Shown here: positions 60,201 to 64,000 of the stretch, piece by piece | How the letters are laid out: every line of letters begins with the position of its first letter | Position numbering within the stretch: the first letter of the stretch is position 1 | Origin: Pontederia crassipes | Lineage: Eukaryota > Streptophyta > Magnoliopsida > Commelinales > Pontederiaceae | Reading direction: 5' to 3' | Assembly: GCA_030549335.1 (NCBI GenBank) | Contig: CM060194.1 | Coordinates: 64,694,547-64,758,546 of the forward strand | Length of the DNA stretch: 64,000 nucleotides | Position numbers and translations under genes: made by a program | Notes under the pieces: model-generated | The model's input: only the letters and a program-made list of their open reading frames with translations | Database searches by the model: none | What the model was told of the DNA's origin: nothing

Positions 60201-60615
60201 CCTGTCCTACTTCAGCTGCTTGGGCACACATCTCCAAAACCCTTTTGTCACTGTCAATGTTTCTAAGTCCTGTTGTCCAGTCCTTTCCTGGCTCAACTTA
60301 GTGATAACACACTAGTCCCTCCACGCCAATGATTTTAACTATGCTATCGATCTCAACCAGGAACATCAAGTCGGGGTCGCAATCACAGTAGGTCTCCACC
60401 TCCCCATTATGGTAACTCCATTCGTATTTTTCACTGTTGAAATGAATATGCAAATTGAAAAGTTCAGGGACTGCAATAAGTACACAATAATAAGAATTAG
60501 AAGCAAAAAATTAGATCAACATAGCATTACCCTAAATCCTAATAAAAATTACTTCTGCTTCTTCTTAAAAAAGTAACTAATTACCTTTGCTTCTCCTCCT
60601 TCCATCTCCTGTCAT
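57256..60615 (-). pseudogene. MULE transposase gene (MuDR type), broken
   Basis: Read leftward. Start ATG 60615 (MTGDGRRRSK), intron, then a PB1-like N-terminal domain from 60470 (LFNLHIHFNSEKYEW...EGLVCYH) with an in-frame stop at 60298-60300. Acidic linker. MuDR DNA-binding block at 59281-59500 (FVEACKVHRIKNRFQV, VVVACHKKCGWKVMCSP) ending in a stop, then AEHTCPNVFKNYHVTYKRL. Catalytic part: LVCLDECFLKGNFGGQLLT (58782-59021, first Asp kept) and IGIDANDCMFPIAHAYVENE. SWIM finger at 57797-57973 (ACSCKRW...GIPCVHVVACIFG). The zinc knuckle is degenerate (CTIYGEVGHNKISH). The tail has a repeat of QAPTGCEASQTS. Several stops and frame changes show that this copy makes no transposase. Confidence 0.88.
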
Positions 60616-60863
60616 TGTGAGCTTTATTGAAAAGGAATCGTACAACTGCAATGAACAATGAACAATTAAGGTTTTGGGGGATCACATTAGAGTTTATGGT
60701 TTCGTTGGGGGACCAGATTAGTAACAAAACACACGATTATTTGTCGCATAGTGATATAGAACTTGTCAGAAGAGAACAATTTAAAATTAGGGTTACGATG
60801 GGACCTAAAAACGAGGGTTTATGGTTCACAGTAAATCAACATCAAACAGACGATGCACGAAAG

Positions 60864-63800
60864 TATACGAACGAGTGCACATATCGAAAAGCAGATAGCG
60901 TCGGTGTCCTTCCTTCCTCGCGGTGTTCCGACGATCCTTTGTGCGATGGAACCTAATAGTTGACGACGGCGAATGCGAACGGACAACGACGCTTGGACGA
61001 AGACGGCGGCCGACGAATGCGAACGACGATCGGCGAACGACAAACTGCGAACTGCGAACGATATTTCACGCGAACGGCGGCGAAGAGAGGAATAAAGAAA
61101 TAAATCCACGTTTTACCAAGTTGATGTACTTAAGTGGGTTTAATACGTGCTGACACATGTGATCAAGCCACGTCGGACAGCTAATTACGTGGAGGAGAGA
61201 TGATTTAGTCACGCGGATGTCACGTCGATTGAAAATCGGGAGACCATCTATTTCGGGTAAAGAGGATATTGCGTGAAACAAGTCAAAAGTTGGAGGACAT
61301 CGATGTTACAAAGTGAAGTTGGAGGACATCGCTGAGTAAAGTCAAAAATTGGAGGGCATTGGGTGTAATTTATCCGGCAATGCAGCACAATTAATATTAA
61401 CAATAATCACTTAACACCTAGGAATGGGTTGTATGAACTTTATGAAAGAATAAAAATTGAAATGTATCTCCTTAAAGAAGGGCCCTCCCTAATTTTGGAT
61501 TAAAAATCCTTACATTTTGTTTGCTTCTTCACCGAGCATAAGAAAATTCACACATGGGAAAAAAATGAACCAATGAAGTTAAAGATTACCTAAAAAAAAA
61601 AAGAGAATAAACAATGTAAAGTGGCATAAGAAGAATTAATATAAAACTGGCTACCTAGGACACGTGACTCCTACACCAGTTTTGCAAATGCGAAAATCTA
61701 CGTGAGTGATAAAATAAATAAGTGGAAGGGTAAATGGCAATGGAGCATAGTTGGCATTAAAGAGTGACTTTTTAGATTACAATTAGTTATTAGCACAATA
61801 AGAATAACAATGCTTCTTCATGAAAAATGGCATTACAATAATTCTACTAGTTCTTTTAATATTTTTTATGGAAAAATGCTACTAATTATAGTAAGTAATA
61901 TCATTAATTACATCTTGAGAGTTTGCATGCTCTAACGTCTATGTAAACCTCAATATATGAAATGAATCATTAAATTACATAGTGATATTGGATTTCTAAA
62001 TTAGATAGCGATATTGGATTTCTGATAATGTATACATGTTTTTCAATGATTGGAACAAGGTGGTTCCAAACGATGTGACATAAATTCCACCCAGTTGGTT
62101 CCTTTTTTTATTTTACAATCTTTTTTCTTTTATAGTTTTTTTATACGAACGAGTGCACATATCGAAAAGCAGATAGCGTCGGTGTCCTTCCTTCCTCGCG
62201 GTGTTCCGACGATCCTTTGTGCGATGGAACCTAATAGTTGACGACGGCGAATGCGAACGGACAACGACGCTTGGACGAAGACGGCGGCCGACGAATGCGA
62301 ACGACGATCGGCGAACGACAAACTGCGAACTGCGAACGATATTTCACGCGAACGGCGGCGAAGAGAGGAATAAAGAAATAAATCCACGTTTTACCAAGTT
62401 GATGTACTTAAGTGGGTTTAATACGTGCTGACACATGTGATCAAGCCACGTCGGACAGCTAATTACGTGGAGGAGAGATGATTTAGTCACGCGGATGTCA
62501 CGTCGATTGAAAATCGGGAGACCATCTATTTCGGGTAAAGAGGATATTGCGTGAAACAAGTCAAAAGTTGGAGGACATCGATGTTACAAAGTGAAGTTGG
62601 AGGACATCGCTGAGTAAAGTCAAAAATTGGAGGGCATTGGGTGTAATTTATCCGGCAATGCAGCACAATTAATATTAACAATAATCACTTAACACCTAGG
62701 AATGGGTTGTATGAACTTTATGAAAGAATAAAAATTGAAATGTATCTCCTTAAAGAAGGGCCCTCCCTAATTTTGGATTAAAAATCCTTACATTTTGTTT
62801 GCTTCTTCACCGAGCATAAGAAAATTCACACATGGGAAAAAAATGAACCAATGAAGTTAAAGATTACCTAAAAAAAAAAAGAGAATAAACAATGTAAAGT
62901 GGCATAAGAAGAATTAATATAAAACTGGCTACCTAGGACACGTGACTCCTACACCAGTTTTGCAAATGCGAAAATCTACGTGAGTGATAAAATAAATAAG
63001 TGGAAGGGTAAATGGCAATGGAGCATAGTTGGCATTAAAGAGTGACTTTTTAGATTACAATTAGTTATTAGCACAATAAGAATAACAATGCTTCTTCATG
63101 AAAAATGGCATTACAATAATTCTACTAGTTCTTTTAATATTTTTTATGGAAAAATGCTACTAATTATAGTAAGTAATATCATTAATTACATCTTGAGAGT
63201 TTGCATGCTCTAACGTCTATGTAAACCTCAATATATGAAATGAATCATTAAATTACATAGTGATATTGGATTTCTAAATTAGATAGCGATATTGGATTTC
63301 TGATAATGTATACATGTTTTTCAATGATTGGAACAAGGTGGTTCCAAACGATGTGACATAAATTCCACCCAGTTGGTTCCTTTTTTTATTTTACAATCTT
63401 TTTTCTTTTATAGTTTTTTTATACGAACGAGTGCACATATCGAAAAGCAGATAGCGTCGGTGTCCTTCCTTCCTCGCGGTGTTCCGACGATCCTTTGTGC
63501 GATGGAACCTAATAGTTGACGACGGCGAATGCGAACGGACAACGACGCTTGGACGAAGACGGCGGCCGACGAATGCGAACGACGATCGGCGAACGACAAA
63601 CTGCGAACTGCGAACGATATTTCACGCGAACGGCGGCGAAGAGAGGAATAAAGAAATAAATCCACGTTTTACCAAGTTGATGTACTTAAGTGGGTTTAAT
63701 ACGTGCTGACACATGTGATCAAGCCACGTCGGACAGCTAATTACGTGGAGGAGAGATGATTTAGTCACGCGGATGTCACGTCGATTGAAAATCGGGAGAC

Positions 63801-64000
63801 CATCTATTTCGGGTAAAGAGGATATTGCGTGAAACAAGTCAAAAGTTGGAGGACATCGATGTTACAAAGTGAAGTTGGAGGACATCGCTGAGTAAAGTCA
63901 AAAATTGGAGGGCATTGGGTGTAATTTATCCGGCAATGCAGCACAATTAATATTAACAATAATCACTTAACACCTAGGAATGGGTTGTATGAACTTTATG
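60864..64000. repeat. Tandem repeat, 1278-bp unit, spanning the MULE right end
   Basis: Unit 1 60864-62141, unit 2 62142-63419, unit 3 from 63420, cut by the window edge at 581 bp. Each unit begins tatacgaacgagtgcacat. It covers the last 512 bp of the MULE (outer promoter side and whole right inverted repeat) plus about 766 bp of flanking DNA. The stretches I compared are the same between units, including three identical translations of 71 and 76 residues. The tandem is therefore very recent, or an assembly effect. Confidence 0.95.

Larger units (their letters stand above)
55566..61376 (-). mobile_element. Mutator-like element (MULE) with two genes, decayed
   Basis: Element of about 5.8 kb. 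Inverted ends: left 55567-55800 (GGGTAAATTACACCCAAT...) and right 61145-61375 (complement GGATAAATTACACCCAAT...), about 230 bp each and similar throughout. Flanks gccatgtat and gcaatgcag match at 6 of 9, a weak, perhaps eroded 9-bp duplication. The transposase gene runs leftward from the right end; a GRF-zinc-finger ORF runs rightward from the left end. Subterminal zones carry repeated motifs (CCCTCCAACTT at left, GCGAACG at right). Stops and frameshifts in both genes make it non-autonomous now. Confidence 0.88.

Noticed and set aside
60819-63837. Identical frames of 71-96 codons repeated three times
   Set aside because: Considered as a tandem gene family, but they fall in the MULE terminal repeat and flank, overlap on both strands and have no family signature. 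They repeat because the DNA is tandemly repeated.

Overview
The window is nuclear DNA from a flowering plant. The reasons are the gene set (PP2A catalytic subunit, CCT-eta, long-chain-base-phosphate phosphatase, COP10, a GPI-type GH17 glucanase with X8 module), short GT-AG introns, AT-rich spacers, and plant-type mobile DNA (RTE and L1 LINEs, an Au-like SINE, hAT, Mutator, a miniature LTR element). The GC-rich, glycine-coding first exon of COP10 hints at a monocot, but the sequence does not settle this.

Layout. 752-8450 (+): PP2A catalytic subunit, lacking only its first exon(s), which lie left of the window. 11356-13931 (-): LPP-delta / sphingoid-phosphate phosphatase, 8 exons, complete, with one GC-AG intron. 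17469-29337 (-): T-complex chaperonin subunit eta (CCT7), 14 exons, complete; its introns hold an RTE LINE, L1 remnants and a miniature LTR element that itself carries two later insertions. 30678-31106 (-): small intronless gene of unknown function with a TATA box. 32323-34710 (-): COP10, the E2-like protein with no catalytic cysteine. 35922-39789 (-): GPI-anchored-type beta-1,3-glucanase with X8 domain, whose usual nucleophile Glu is Ala. For each host gene, exon joins keep frame, and the summed exons give a protein of the expected family length (556, 410, 204 and 497 aa).

From about 41 kb to the right end I find no host gene. This part is accessory DNA: an inverted-duplicated RTE fragment, an hAT MITE, a 5'-truncated RTE LINE, a foldback Mutator-type element, a copia fossil, a 2.2-kb hAT with a Mutator-type foldback nested in it, and a 5.8-kb Mutator-like element (MULE). 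The MULE carries a decayed transposase gene at one end and a GRF-zinc-finger ORF at the other. Its right end plus about 766 bp of flank is repeated in tandem with a 1278-bp period up to the window edge.

The host genes are not an operon-like set. COP10 (photomorphogenesis, protein turnover), CCT7 (tubulin/actin folding), PP2A (signalling), LPP-delta (sphingolipid signalling) and the glucanase (callose/cell wall) are ordinary neighbours. The most informative content is the mobile-element stratigraphy: many insertions have intact target-site duplications that allow exact boundaries and relative dating. No clearly new functional system is evident. The best candidates for follow-up are the two-gene MULE with its amplified terminus, the SINE/RTE pair with a shared tail, and the glucanase lacking its nucleophile.
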